Both the position numbers and the translations under genes were made by a program. 64,000 bases of DNA from the NCBI RefSeq assembly GCF_014191605.1, contig NZ_JACHWU010000002.1:310001-374000 (forward strand). Reading direction: 5' to 3'. This DNA is from Prauserella isguenensis. GTDB lineage: Bacteria; Actinomycetota; Actinomycetes; Mycobacteriales; Pseudonocardiaceae. Shown in pieces: positions 1 to 7,847 of this stretch. The number at the start of each line of letters is the position of its first letter. The stretch's first letter is position 1. A model generated the notes under the pieces. The model saw only the letters and a program-made list of their open reading frames with translations, made no database searches and had not been told where the DNA came from.

Positions 1-1236
1 GGCACGGTCGGCGCCGAGCCGGGTCGCGTACATGCCGTCGGTTCCGCCCCAGTTGCCGTCGAACAGTGGCTGCATCGACGCGGCGACGTTGACACCGGCG
101 AGGACGTCGGCCTGCTGCGCGTCGATCATCTCGACGTGTTCGAGCCGGTGCTTGGCTCCGGCGAGGGCCCGCCGGCCGACCTGCTTCTCCGCGAGGCGGA
201 AGCCTTCCACGACCTCGCCGACGCCCGCCTCTCCGATGACGTGGAAGCCGGCCTGGAGTCCCGCATCGGTGCACAGGGCGATGTGGTCGGCGATCTCGTC
301 GGCGTCGAGGTAACGGTTGCCGGTGGTGTCGGCGTCGGCGTAGGGCGTGTGCAGGGCCGCGGTGCGGGACCCCAGCGAGCCGTCGACGAGCAGATCGCCC
401 GCCAGGCCGCGGGCGCCGAGCCTGCGAGCCGTGTCGACGGCGTCCTGTCCGCGTGCGCCCCAGTAGCCGACGACCTCGGGCAGCCCGGGCGTCGACGCCA
501 GGTCCAGCAGCCCGCGCAGATCCTCCTCGCTCGAGATGCCGGGGGCGGCGTTCTCGTGGACGGAGACGATGCCGTGGGCTGCGGCGGCGCGCAGGAAGGT
601 CTCCTGCACGCGACGGCGGTGCTCCGGTCCGAGGGCCGTGCGGGAGGCGGTGATCGCGGCGCTGTGCGCCTCGCGGGTCACCGGGCCGTCGTCGGACCAG
701 CCGGGCAGCTGCCGGATCCCCGGGGCGCGGTCGACCAGCGCACTGGACACGAGCGCCGAGTGGACGTCCACCCTGCTCAGGTACACGGGCGCGCCGCCTG
801 CCGCCTCGTCCAGCTCTGCCCGACTCGGCAGTCGCGGGTCCGCCCAGGCCGTCTCGTCCCAGCCGTGCGCGATCAGCACCTCGCCGGGCGTGGCGGCGCG
901 GCGGACGGCGGCGAGGAGTTCACCCGCGTCGCGGACGCGGGCCAGGTCGACGCCCGCCAGGTGCAGTCCCGCGTTGGTGGCGTGCACGTGGGCGTCGACG
1001 AAGCCCGGGGTGACGAACGCGCCGTCGAGTTCGACCACCTCGGCGTCCGGGTGGAGTGCGCGCCCCGGGCCGTCCTGCCCCACCCACACGACCGTGCCGT
1101 CGGTGACCGCCATCGCCGTGGCGTCGCTGGATGCCGGCGTGTGGATGTGCCCGCCGAGCAGCAGGGTCGTGCGAGGGCCTGCCGTCGTGCGGCCTGCGGC
1201 GGGGGGACCTGCGGATTCAGCGGAAGAACTCGTCAC
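1..1236 (-). CDS. Amidohydrolase family protein, YtcJ-like (3' end outside window)
   Basis: Metal-dependent amidohydrolase of the YtcJ type; the substrate cannot be read from sequence. 412 codons are visible from a GTG at 1236; the C-terminus lies beyond base 1. The translation has the N-terminal beta-sandwich start, then the metal-binding HxH in VTPGFVDAHVHA (H83, H85). Further on are GDLLVDGSLGSRTAAL, typical of YtcJ proteins, and HVIGEAG and RLEHVEMID carrying further metal-ligand histidines. It diverges from the lysine aminomutase gene across a 98-bp AT-richer gap. There is no clear Shine-Dalgarno at the GTG. The family is clear; the reaction is not. Confidence 0.85.
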   Translation of the reverse strand, partial: MTSSSAESAGPPAAGRTTAGPRTTLLLGGHIHTPASSDATAMAVTDGTVVWVGQDGPGRALHPDAEVVELDGAFVTPGFVDAHVHATNAGLHLAGVDLARVRDAGELLAAVRRAATPGEVLIAHGWDETAWADPRLPSRAELDEAAGGAPVYLSRVDVHSALVSSALVDRAPGIRQLPGWSDDGPVTREAHSAAITASRTALGPEHRRRVQETFLRAAAAHGIVSVHENAAPGISSEEDLRGLLDLASTPGLPEVVGYWGARGQDAVDTARRLGARGLAGDLLVDGSLGSRTAALHTPYADADTTGNRYLDADEIADHIALCTDAGLQAGFHVIGEAGVGEVVEGFRLAEKQVGRRALAGAKHRLEHVEMIDAQQADVLAGVNVAASMQPLFDGNWGGTDGMYATRLGADRA

Positions 1237-1334
1237 GTCCGGCAGTGTGCCACGACCAACGCGGCGAGAATCTTTGCATCCATTCCGCGATATGACAGGA
1301 TAATTTCAACGTAACCGCGAGTTGAGGAGCAGAT

Positions 1335-2774
1335 GTGACTGCGACCCAGGAGCCTGCTGCCGGCACACACCCGTCCGCGCACGCCACCGACCAGGCAGGG
1401 CAGCGCAGCGTCGAACAGGGACACGGCGTCGAACAGCCCTACGAGTACCGGCGCGCCGAACTGACCGAACCGGACTGGCGCCGCTTCCCCGGCTGGCGCG
1501 ACGTGACCGAGGCCGAATGGCGCGACGCCCAGTGGCAGCGGGTCCACTGCGTCCGCAACCTCAAACAGCTCCGCACCGTGCTGGGTGACCTGGTCGAGGA
1601 CCGGTTCTTCGAGGACCTGGCCGCCGACCAGCGCGACATGGCCACCATGTCGATGCTGCTCCCGCCGCAGATGCTCAACACGATGGCGCCGCTCGCGGGC
1701 ACCGACCCGGAGAAGGTCACCGAGGAGTTCTACGCCGACCCGATCCGGCGCTACATGCTGCCGGTGCGCAGCGACCGCGATCCGCGGTGGCCGAGCCACC
1801 CGCACTCGGAACGGGACTCGCTGCACGAGGCCGAGATGTGGGTCGTCGAGGGGCTGACCCACCGCTACCCCACCAAGGTGCTCGCCGAACTGCTCTCGAC
1901 CTGCCCGCAGTACTGCGGCCACTGCACCCGCATGGACCTCGTCGGCAACTCGACCGAGCAGATCGACAAGCACAAGCTCGAACTCAAACCGGTCGACCGG
2001 CAGGACCAGATCGTCGACTACCTCAAGCGCACCCCCGGCGTGCGGGACGTCGTGGTCTCCGGCGGCGACGTGGCGAACGTGCCCTGGCACCAGCTCGAGG
2101 CGTTCCTCATGCGGCTGCTGGACATCGAGACGGTGCGGGACATCCGCCTCGCCACCAAAGCCCTCGCCGGCCTTCCCCAGCACTGGTTGCAGCCCAAGGT
2201 CGTCGAAGGACTCGAGCGGGTCGCAGGCACGGCACGGCGCCAGGGGGTCAACCTCGCGATCCACACGCACGTCAACCACGCCCAGTCGGTGACCCCGCTC
2301 GTCGCCGAGGCGGCACGGACGGCGCTCGAGGTCGGCGTGCGCGACGTGCGCAACCAGGGCGTGCTCATGCGCGGGGTGAACGACACACCGGCGTCGCTGC
2401 TCGACCTGTGCTTCGCGCTGCAGGGCGAGGCGAACATCCTGCCGTACTACTTCTACATGTGCGACATGATCCCCAACGCCGAACACTGGCGGCTCTCGGT
2501 CGCCGAGGCGCAGCACCTGCAGCACGCGATCATGGGCTACCTGCCGGGTTACGCCACGCCGCGGATCGTGTGCGACGTGCCCTACGTCGGCAAACGGTGG
2601 GTGCACCAGCTCGCCGAGTACGACCGTGAACGCGGCATCTCGTACTGGACGAAGAACTACCGCACCGGCATCGAACTGGACGACCCGGAGGCCCTCGAAC
2701 GGCGCTATCCGTACTACGACCCCATCTCGACCCTGCCCGAGGCGGGCCGGGCCTGGTGGACCGAGCGCGGCTGA
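1335..2774 (+). CDS. kamA: Lysine 2,3-aminomutase (radical SAM, PLP)
   Basis: Converts L-lysine to L-beta-lysine by radical SAM chemistry with PLP. The 479-residue product has the cluster motif CPQYCGHC (C190, C194, C197) that ligates the 4Fe-4S cluster. The segment around DVPYVGKRW supplies a candidate PLP lysine (K420), and YYFYMCDMIP is a KamA-family block. GTG start with GAGGAG 6 nt upstream. The usual N-acetyltransferase partner of the beta-lysine osmolyte pathway (AblB) is not next to it, so beta-lysine may serve another use such as catabolism or antibiotic building. EpmB-type beta-lysylation is less likely because that family is shorter. The family is certain; substrate specificity is inferred. 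Confidence 0.9.
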   Translation: MTATQEPAAGTHPSAHATDQAGQRSVEQGHGVEQPYEYRRAELTEPDWRRFPGWRDVTEAEWRDAQWQRVHCVRNLKQLRTVLGDLVEDRFFEDLAADQRDMATMSMLLPPQMLNTMAPLAGTDPEKVTEEFYADPIRRYMLPVRSDRDPRWPSHPHSERDSLHEAEMWVVEGLTHRYPTKVLAELLSTCPQYCGHCTRMDLVGNSTEQIDKHKLELKPVDRQDQIVDYLKRTPGVRDVVVSGGDVANVPWHQLEAFLMRLLDIETVRDIRLATKALAGLPQHWLQPKVVEGLERVAGTARRQGVNLAIHTHVNHAQSVTPLVAEAARTALEVGVRDVRNQGVLMRGVNDTPASLLDLCFALQGEANILPYYFYMCDMIPNAEHWRLSVAEAQHLQHAIMGYLPGYATPRIVCDVPYVGKRWVHQLAEYDRERGISYWTKNYRTGIELDDPEALERRYPYYDPISTLPEAGRAWWTERG

Positions 2775-2783
2775 GGCGCCCGA

Positions 2784-2826
2784 GAGGGGCGGGCGGCCCC
2801 GCGCTCCGCGCCACCGCCCGCCCCTC
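2784..2826. terminator. Bidirectional hairpin terminator
   Basis: A perfect 13-bp inverted repeat (arms 2784-2796 and 2814-2826, GAGGGGCGGGCGG) with a 17-nt loop sits between the convergent ends of the aminomutase and aldolase genes. There is no U-tract, as is usual in high-GC actinomycetes. Confidence 0.7.
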
Positions 2827-2834
2827 GACTCACC

Positions 2835-3719
2835 TCACGCGTCGACGACGGCTTCCAACTCACGCAGCCGTGGCAGGGCGCGGCCGGTCAGCCGCTCCCG
2901 GCGAACGTCACCGGAGATCGACAGGCTGTCCTTCCACAGCGAACGGCCCGCCATGGCGCCGCTCGCACCGCCGTCGACCGCGACCTTCACCTGCCCGATG
3001 AACGTCTCGTGGTCCACGCCGGCCGACAACACGGCCCACGGCACGCCCGCAGCCGCGGAGGTCACCTCGGCGCATGCCTCGGCCGAACCGGGATACTGCA
3101 GCTTGAGCACCTTCGCGCCGCATGCGACGGCGAGTCGGGCGCCGTCGGCCACCAGCCCCGGGAACTTCGCGGCGTAGTCCTCTTCGGACTCGTTCTCGAG
3201 GCGGTAGGTCAGCAACTCGACGATCAGCAGCACGCCCTCGTCGGCACACGCCTGCACCAGCTCGCGGATCTGACCCGCCACGGCCGAGTCCGGCCCCTGC
3301 CGGTCCGGCCGGGTGTAGAACAGCATCTTCGCCACGTCCCCACCGAGGTCGCGCACCCGACGTGCCGTCACCCCCGGCACGTACTGCGTGTACCGCAACC
3401 CGTCGACCGTCTCGTAGCCCGACGCGTCCATCCCCACGACCAGACCGGTGTCCCTCGCGAGTGTCCCGTCGTCGACCACCCCCGGCAGTGCGACCTCGGC
3501 GTCCAACAGGATCGCGGGCGCCTGGTTCGCCAGATGCCGCACGAGATCGCTCTTGGCCGCGGCCAGTTCGCCGGTGTCGATCCCGGACGGCCCGTCGGGG
3601 GCGTCGTCCATGGCCTTCTTCATGCCGTTGCGCTGGTCGGCGGCGACGATGAGCATTCGCCCGGCCGGCGTGGAGATCGCGGCGAGACCGCGGCGTTCGG
3701 ACGTCGTCAGGGTGTTCAT
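2835..3719 (-). CDS. LacD/YihT-like class I aldolase
   Basis: Class I (Schiff-base) aldolase of the LacD/YihT branch, whose members cleave tagatose 1,6-bisphosphate or 6-deoxy-6-sulfofructose 1-phosphate to DHAP and an aldehyde. 294 residues from an ATG with a strong AGGAGGAAAG ribosome site. Visible blocks are AADQRNGMKKAM near the N-terminus, KMLFYTRPD in the middle, GAKVLKLQYPG (probable Schiff-base lysine) and GRSLWKDSL near the phosphate site. It follows the FGGY kinase by 58 bp on the same strand, so the two are probably one transcript. A kinase then aldolase suggests phosphorylation and cleavage of a ketose. The exact sugar is not determined. Confidence 0.8.
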   Translation of the reverse strand: MNTLTTSERRGLAAISTPAGRMLIVAADQRNGMKKAMDDAPDGPSGIDTGELAAAKSDLVRHLANQAPAILLDAEVALPGVVDDGTLARDTGLVVGMDASGYETVDGLRYTQYVPGVTARRVRDLGGDVAKMLFYTRPDRQGPDSAVAGQIRELVQACADEGVLLIVELLTYRLENESEEDYAAKFPGLVADGARLAVACGAKVLKLQYPGSAEACAEVTSAAAGVPWAVLSAGVDHETFIGQVKVAVDGGASGAMAGRSLWKDSLSISGDVRRERLTGRALPRLRELEAVVDA

Positions 3720-3777
3720 TCTTTCCTCCTGTGTTCTGGTGCGGTCTCGGGGTGGAGTTCGGTCTCCGAGGCAGACC

Positions 3778-5121
3778 TCAGGGCACCGGGGCGGGCAGCA
3801 GGCCCGCGGCGACACGCGCGGCGCCGAACGCGGTCTCCTGCGCTCGGTCGGACACCGTCAGCTGCGGCAGCACTTCCGCGCGGGCACGTTGCACGCTGCG
3901 CATGCCCGCCCAGCCGCCGGTGAGCGTCGCCGACGTGGCGGGCGGCACTTCCCGGTCGAGCGCTGCGATGAGCGCGCGGATCTCGTCGTTGCTGTGGCGC
4001 AGCACGGCGCCGAACACCTCGGCGGGGCCGGCACCGTCGGTCCGCACCGTGACGGCGAGGTCGCCGTCGTCGTTGCGGGCACCGGAGACCTCGAGTCCAC
4101 CCGCGGGCAGTTCGCCCTCGTAGGGAAGCGCCATCACAGCGTCGTCGAGCCGGTCGCGGCCGTCGCGGTCGGTGATGCCGAACGTCTGCATCGCCCGCCG
4201 GAGCAGCAGACCGGTCTTCACCCCGGCGACGAGCACGTGTTTGCCACCCGCGACGTGCCGCACCTCGTTGATCAGGTGCCCGGCGAGCCGGGTGCGCGCC
4301 GCGTACCCGAGCGGCTCGTCGATCACCCGCAGCAACACCTCGGCCGTGCCCATCGACACGTGGTAGTGCCCCGGCCCGATCGCGCCGTCCGCCTCGGCGG
4401 CGACGAGGTGGTCGTGGCCCGCGACCGCGATCCGCGCACCCGCCACCGACGCAGGGAACTCTCCCGACACGGCACCCAGGTCGGTGCCCGCGGGCTCGAT
4501 CGGCGCGAGCAGCCCGTCGTCCGCGCCCAGCTCGGCGAGCATGGCGTCCCACGGCTCGCCGGTGTCCTGATCGAGCAGTCCCGTGCGCGAGGTCAGTGAC
4601 GCCTCCAGCGAGGGGCGACCACCCAGCACGATCGCGGCGAACTCGGGAAGGTTGACCCAGCGGAGCCCGGCCAGGCGCACGCCGCCGTCGCGCAGGTACG
4701 CCAGCTTCGCCGCCGACGTCTGCGAGCCCAGCGGCAACCCGGTGCGCCCGGCGAACTCGGTGCGAATCTCGTCGGGGAAAGCCCGAATCTGGTCGGCACC
4801 GCGCGGGTCGAACCACGCGAACGCCGGAGCCACGGCCCGCCCCGACGGGTCGAGCAGCACCCCGCTCTCCCCCATGCCCGACACCGCGACGGCGTCGATC
4901 CTCCGGTCGGTGCGGGCGGCCAGCCGCTCGGCCGCCCCGTCGACGAGCCGGTGCAGCGCCGCCTCGAGACTGTCGACGGGCAGGTCGGTCGTGCCGCCGG
5001 ACCCGTGCCGCCACGGCGTCGGGATCTGCTCGAGCGCCAGCTCCGTTCCGTCGTCGTCGACGACCAACATCTTGATGCCGGTGCTCCCGAGGTCGATCCC
5101 CGCCACAAGGCCGCCGCTCAT
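3778..5121 (-). CDS. FGGY-family carbohydrate kinase
   Basis: ATP-dependent sugar kinase of the FGGY superfamily (xylulokinase/rhamnulokinase/gluconokinase fold). 447 residues from ATG 5121, preceded by GGAAGGGG. The N-terminal phosphate loop is GIDLGSTGIKML (residues 8-19). MGESGVLLD and PAFAWFDPRG fit the sugar side, VAGHDHLVA opens the second domain, and TGGWAGM forms the C-terminal adenosine-binding region. It is the first gene of a minus-strand pair with the LacD-like aldolase and faces two operator palindromes. The sugar is unknown; a ketose is inferred from the aldolase partner. Confidence 0.85.
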   Translation of the reverse strand: MSGGLVAGIDLGSTGIKMLVVDDDGTELALEQIPTPWRHGSGGTTDLPVDSLEAALHRLVDGAAERLAARTDRRIDAVAVSGMGESGVLLDPSGRAVAPAFAWFDPRGADQIRAFPDEIRTEFAGRTGLPLGSQTSAAKLAYLRDGGVRLAGLRWVNLPEFAAIVLGGRPSLEASLTSRTGLLDQDTGEPWDAMLAELGADDGLLAPIEPAGTDLGAVSGEFPASVAGARIAVAGHDHLVAAEADGAIGPGHYHVSMGTAEVLLRVIDEPLGYAARTRLAGHLINEVRHVAGGKHVLVAGVKTGLLLRRAMQTFGITDRDGRDRLDDAVMALPYEGELPAGGLEVSGARNDDGDLAVTVRTDGAGPAEVFGAVLRHSNDEIRALIAALDREVPPATSATLTGGWAGMRSVQRARAEVLPQLTVSDRAQETAFGAARVAAGLLPAPVP

Positions 5122-5208
5122 CGACCCGCCCCTTCCCGCATTCGCCGTTGACTCCGATGACGTCCGTGCACCCGACGACGCCTCGCTCGGGTGCCGCGCC
5201 ACCGGTTT

Positions 5209-5248
5209 ATGACTCCGGTGACATAGCGAGTCATGACACCGGTGACGT
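5209..5248. promoter_or_regulatory. Tandem LacI-type operators (left pair)
   Basis: Two 16-bp palindromes, ATGACTCCGGTGACAT (5209-5224) and ATGACACCGGTGACGT (5233-5248), start 24 bp apart between the divergent kinase and fusion genes. They match the pair at 7682-7721 next to the LacI gene. A palindrome centred on CG is typical of LacI-family operators. The second site overlaps the predicted -35 of the plus-strand promoter, so repression is the expected effect. Confidence 0.75.
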
Positions 5249-5262
5249 ACCGCGGCTATCAT
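5234..5262 (+). promoter_or_regulatory. Promoter of the kinase/HAD fusion gene
   Basis: A -35-like TGACAC (5234-5239) and a -10 TATCAT (5257-5262) are 17 bp apart. The predicted start of transcription is at or next to ATG 5270, so the mRNA should be leaderless; the only purine run (GGGAG) is 2 nt from the ATG, too close for a normal ribosome site. The -35 lies inside the second operator palindrome. Confidence 0.55.
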
Positions 5263-5269
5263 CGGGAGC

Positions 5270-6496
5270 ATGGCGTCGCATTGTCAAACCACCCGGCCGC
5301 TCGTGATCGGCGTCTCGGGCCCCGCCGGCAGCGGGAAGACGACCCTCGCTCGCAACCTGGCCACCGAACTCCGGGTTCCCCTACTGGACCTGGACGCGCT
5401 CACGACACCGCTGCTGGACCGGCTGCACGGACCCGTGTTCACCGAGCACTGGCTGTGCCCGCCACACGGCGACGCCGTCCGAGCGGCCCGGTACGCGGCC
5501 CTGCGCAGCACCGCCGCCGACGTGGTCGCGTCGGCGGGCGCGGCCGTGCTCGTCGCACCGTTCACCGCCGAACTCACGGGCGGACCCGCGTGGCAGGAGC
5601 TCACCGCGGCACTCGCCCCCGCCGAACTGCGCATGGTGCATCTGCGCGGAGACCCCGAACTGTTCGCACGCAGGCGCGCCGGCCGCGGCGCGTCCCGCGA
5701 CACACACCGGGCCGCCGACCCCGCACCCGTGCGGCCCGCCGTCCCCCATATCGGCATCGACGCGGAGTTGACGCCGCCGCAGCAGCACTTCCGGGTGCGG
5801 CGCGCCCTCGGGCATCGCACCGCCCTCGACCCCGGCGCACCGGTGTTCGACGGGCCTTTCGACGCGGTCCTGTTCGATGTGGACGGTGTGCTGGCGGACT
5901 CGACCGGATCGGTCCTGCGGTGCTGGGAACGGCTGGCCCGAGACTTCGGCATCCCTCCGGCCACGGTGGCGCGGAACCACGGCCGCCCGGCGCGCGCCCT
6001 CATCGAGCAGGTGCTGCCCGGGGACCAGGCGGCCGCCGGGATGCGCCACATCGAACGCCTCGAAGTGGACGACGCCCCCGCGGTGAGCGAGATTCCGGGC
6101 GCCCGCACGCTCCTCGACTCGCTGCCCGCGGCACGGCACGCCCTGGTGACCTCAGGCACGCCCGCGATCGCCCGCGCCCGGCTCGACGCCGTCGGCATCA
6201 CACCACCGCCGGTCTTCGTCACGGCCGACGACGTGCACACCGGCAAACCGGATCCGGAGCCCTACCTCCTCGCGGCACGCCGGTTGGGTGTGCCGCCCGA
6301 ACGGTGTCTGGTCGTGGAGGACGCACCCGCCGGGGTCGCCGCAGCGCGCGCGGCGGGCTGTGCGGTGATCGGTGTACTCGGCACGGTCGCCCCGGGGGAG
6401 CTTGCCGCGGCGGACCTGCTCGTGGACGGTCTCGACCGGCTCACCGCCTCCGTCGATGACGCCGGTGTCCACCTGGCGGCGCCGGAGGCCGGCTGA
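5270..6496 (+). CDS. P-loop kinase / HAD phosphatase fusion protein
   Basis: A 408-residue two-domain protein. Residues 1-190 form a P-loop kinase of the uridine/gluconate kinase type with Walker A GPAGSGKT (17-24). Residues about 198-395 form a subfamily IA HAD phosphatase or phosphomutase. HAD motif I is FDVDGVLAD (nucleophile D203, acid D205), motif II VTSGTP, motif III GKPDPEPY and motif IV VVEDAPAG, all intact. Kinase and HAD activities in one chain may interconvert phosphorylated intermediates of the sugar locus or adjust their level; this is inferred. It is divergent from the FGGY kinase and under the shared LacI-type operators, with a predicted leaderless start. Confidence 0.8.
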   Translation: MASHCQTTRPLVIGVSGPAGSGKTTLARNLATELRVPLLDLDALTTPLLDRLHGPVFTEHWLCPPHGDAVRAARYAALRSTAADVVASAGAAVLVAPFTAELTGGPAWQELTAALAPAELRMVHLRGDPELFARRRAGRGASRDTHRAADPAPVRPAVPHIGIDAELTPPQQHFRVRRALGHRTALDPGAPVFDGPFDAVLFDVDGVLADSTGSVLRCWERLARDFGIPPATVARNHGRPARALIEQVLPGDQAAAGMRHIERLEVDDAPAVSEIPGARTLLDSLPAARHALVTSGTPAIARARLDAVGITPPPVFVTADDVHTGKPDPEPYLLAARRLGVPPERCLVVEDAPAGVAAARAAGCAVIGVLGTVAPGELAAADLLVDGLDRLTASVDDAGVHLAAPEAG

Positions 6497-6520
6497 CGGC
6501 GTGTCACCGAGCCGGCGCGG

Positions 6521-7504
6521 TCACCTCGCCGCGGCGCACGACTCACGTTCGATCAGGCGCACCCCGAGCACCGTGCGCCTGCGAAATCGGCGCTTGGGGT
6601 GCTCCAGGCGTTCGAACACCCGCCTGGCGGCGTGGTCGCCGAGCAACGCGGGGTCCTGGTCGATCACCGTCATCGCGGGCGTGACCATGTCCGCCATCGG
6701 GAAATCGCCGAAACCGACGACCGCGAACGCGTGGTCTCGCAGCTCCGGTACGAGAGCCATGCTGCTGCGGGCGTTGGACGAGAAGATCGCCGTCGGCGGC
6801 TCCGGCAGAGCGGTCAACCTCGCGACGGCGTCGGCCGCGCTCGCCCTGTCGACGACACCAAAGATCTCGTAGGCCTCGTCGTGGTCGAGGCCGTGGTCGG
6901 CCAGCGCCGCGCGGTAGCCGCGGAGTCTGCTCCTGCCGGTGGGGACGTCGGAGATGTCGGCGACGAACGCGATCCGTTCGTGCCCGTGCTCGAGCAGGTG
7001 CGCCACGCCCATACGGGCGCCGCCCTCGTCGTCCTCGAGGAACGCGTCGGCGGACACGCCGCCGGGGGCGCGGTCGACGAACACGATGGGAAGCCGGTCG
7101 GACCACCGTGAGAGGTACGAGTTGTCCGTCGCGACGGGCGCGATCACCAGGCCGCTCAGCGACTGCGACAGCAGCCGCCCGACGAGCTTGCCCTCCTGCT
7201 CGCCGTCCTCGCCGATCGTGGTGACCATGGTGGACATGCCGTGCTCCACGGCGACCAGGTTCACCGCTTCGGCCACGGCCGCGAAGAACGGGTCGAGCAG
7301 GTCGGGCACGACGACACCGACGACCGGAGCCCGGCCGTTGCGGAACGTCGTGGCCACCGCGTTGGGGACGTAGCTCAGCTCCCGCATCGCCAGCTCGACA
7401 CGCGCCCTGGTCTCGGGCAACACGTGCTCGTCGTTGTTGAACACACGCGACACGGTCTTCGCGCTCACTCCGGCGAGCGCAGCGACATCTCGCATCGTGG
7501 TCAT
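6521..7504 (-). CDS. LacI-family transcriptional regulator
   Basis: 327 residues from ATG 7504 (MTTMRDVAALAGVS), chosen because the family's helix-turn-helix begins immediately; an in-frame extension to 7612 adds no conserved sequence. The N-terminal HTH plus hinge (1-60) is followed by a periplasmic-binding-type effector domain (VVGVVVPDLLDPFFA onward). It lies tail to tail with the kinase/HAD fusion and diverges from the sugar transporter. The four palindromic sites at 5209-5248 and 7682-7721 are its most likely targets. The effector is probably the transported sugar or a phosphorylated derivative (inferred). Confidence 0.88.
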   Translation of the reverse strand: MTTMRDVAALAGVSAKTVSRVFNNDEHVLPETRARVELAMRELSYVPNAVATTFRNGRAPVVGVVVPDLLDPFFAAVAEAVNLVAVEHGMSTMVTTIGEDGEQEGKLVGRLLSQSLSGLVIAPVATDNSYLSRWSDRLPIVFVDRAPGGVSADAFLEDDEGGARMGVAHLLEHGHERIAFVADISDVPTGRSRLRGYRAALADHGLDHDEAYEIFGVVDRASAADAVARLTALPEPPTAIFSSNARSSMALVPELRDHAFAVVGFGDFPMADMVTPAMTVIDQDPALLGDHAARRVFERLEHPKRRFRRRTVLGVRLIERESCAAAR

Positions 7505-7681
7505 GAGTTTCGGGCCGGACCTTTCGACGAGGGGACGCGCTGGGCACATCGGCTTCCGGCGCAGTGTATCGATTCCGGGCGCCGGTGTTCGGACCTCCGA
7601 TCCCCGGGACACGTCCCGCCCGGACCTGGCGACCGCTGCGACGCGGTGACCGCCGCGACGGAACCCGTGTCGTCACCGGCT

Positions 7682-7721
7682 ATGTCACCGGTGACGTTCT
7701 GAATCTTGACATCGGTGACAT
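7682..7721. promoter_or_regulatory. Tandem LacI-type operators (right pair)
   Basis: ATGTCACCGGTGACGT (7682-7697) and TTGACATCGGTGACAT (7706-7721) repeat the 24-bp spacing of the left pair. The second includes TTGACA (7706-7711), a good -35 for the transporter; a -10 TCTACT at 7729-7734 is 17 bp further. This 343-bp gap between the regulator and transporter genes holds nothing else recognisable. The resulting leader to the transporter ATG is about 105 nt. Confidence 0.75.
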
Positions 7722-7847
7722 GACGCCGTCTACTGTGCCGGTGCGGCCACCGCGTGGCAGCCGCACCCATCCGGGCGGGTGTATGCGCCCGGCCTCCAGA
7801 CGTCGCGGATCATCGCGATGCGGGAACGAGACAACGGGAGTCGACAG

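Noticed and set aside
136-1314. Long plus-strand open frame opposite the first gene
   Set aside because: It is the complement of the amidohydrolase reading frame, which carries HxH and other family motifs; the plus-strand frame has none and is rich in Arg/Gly/Val.
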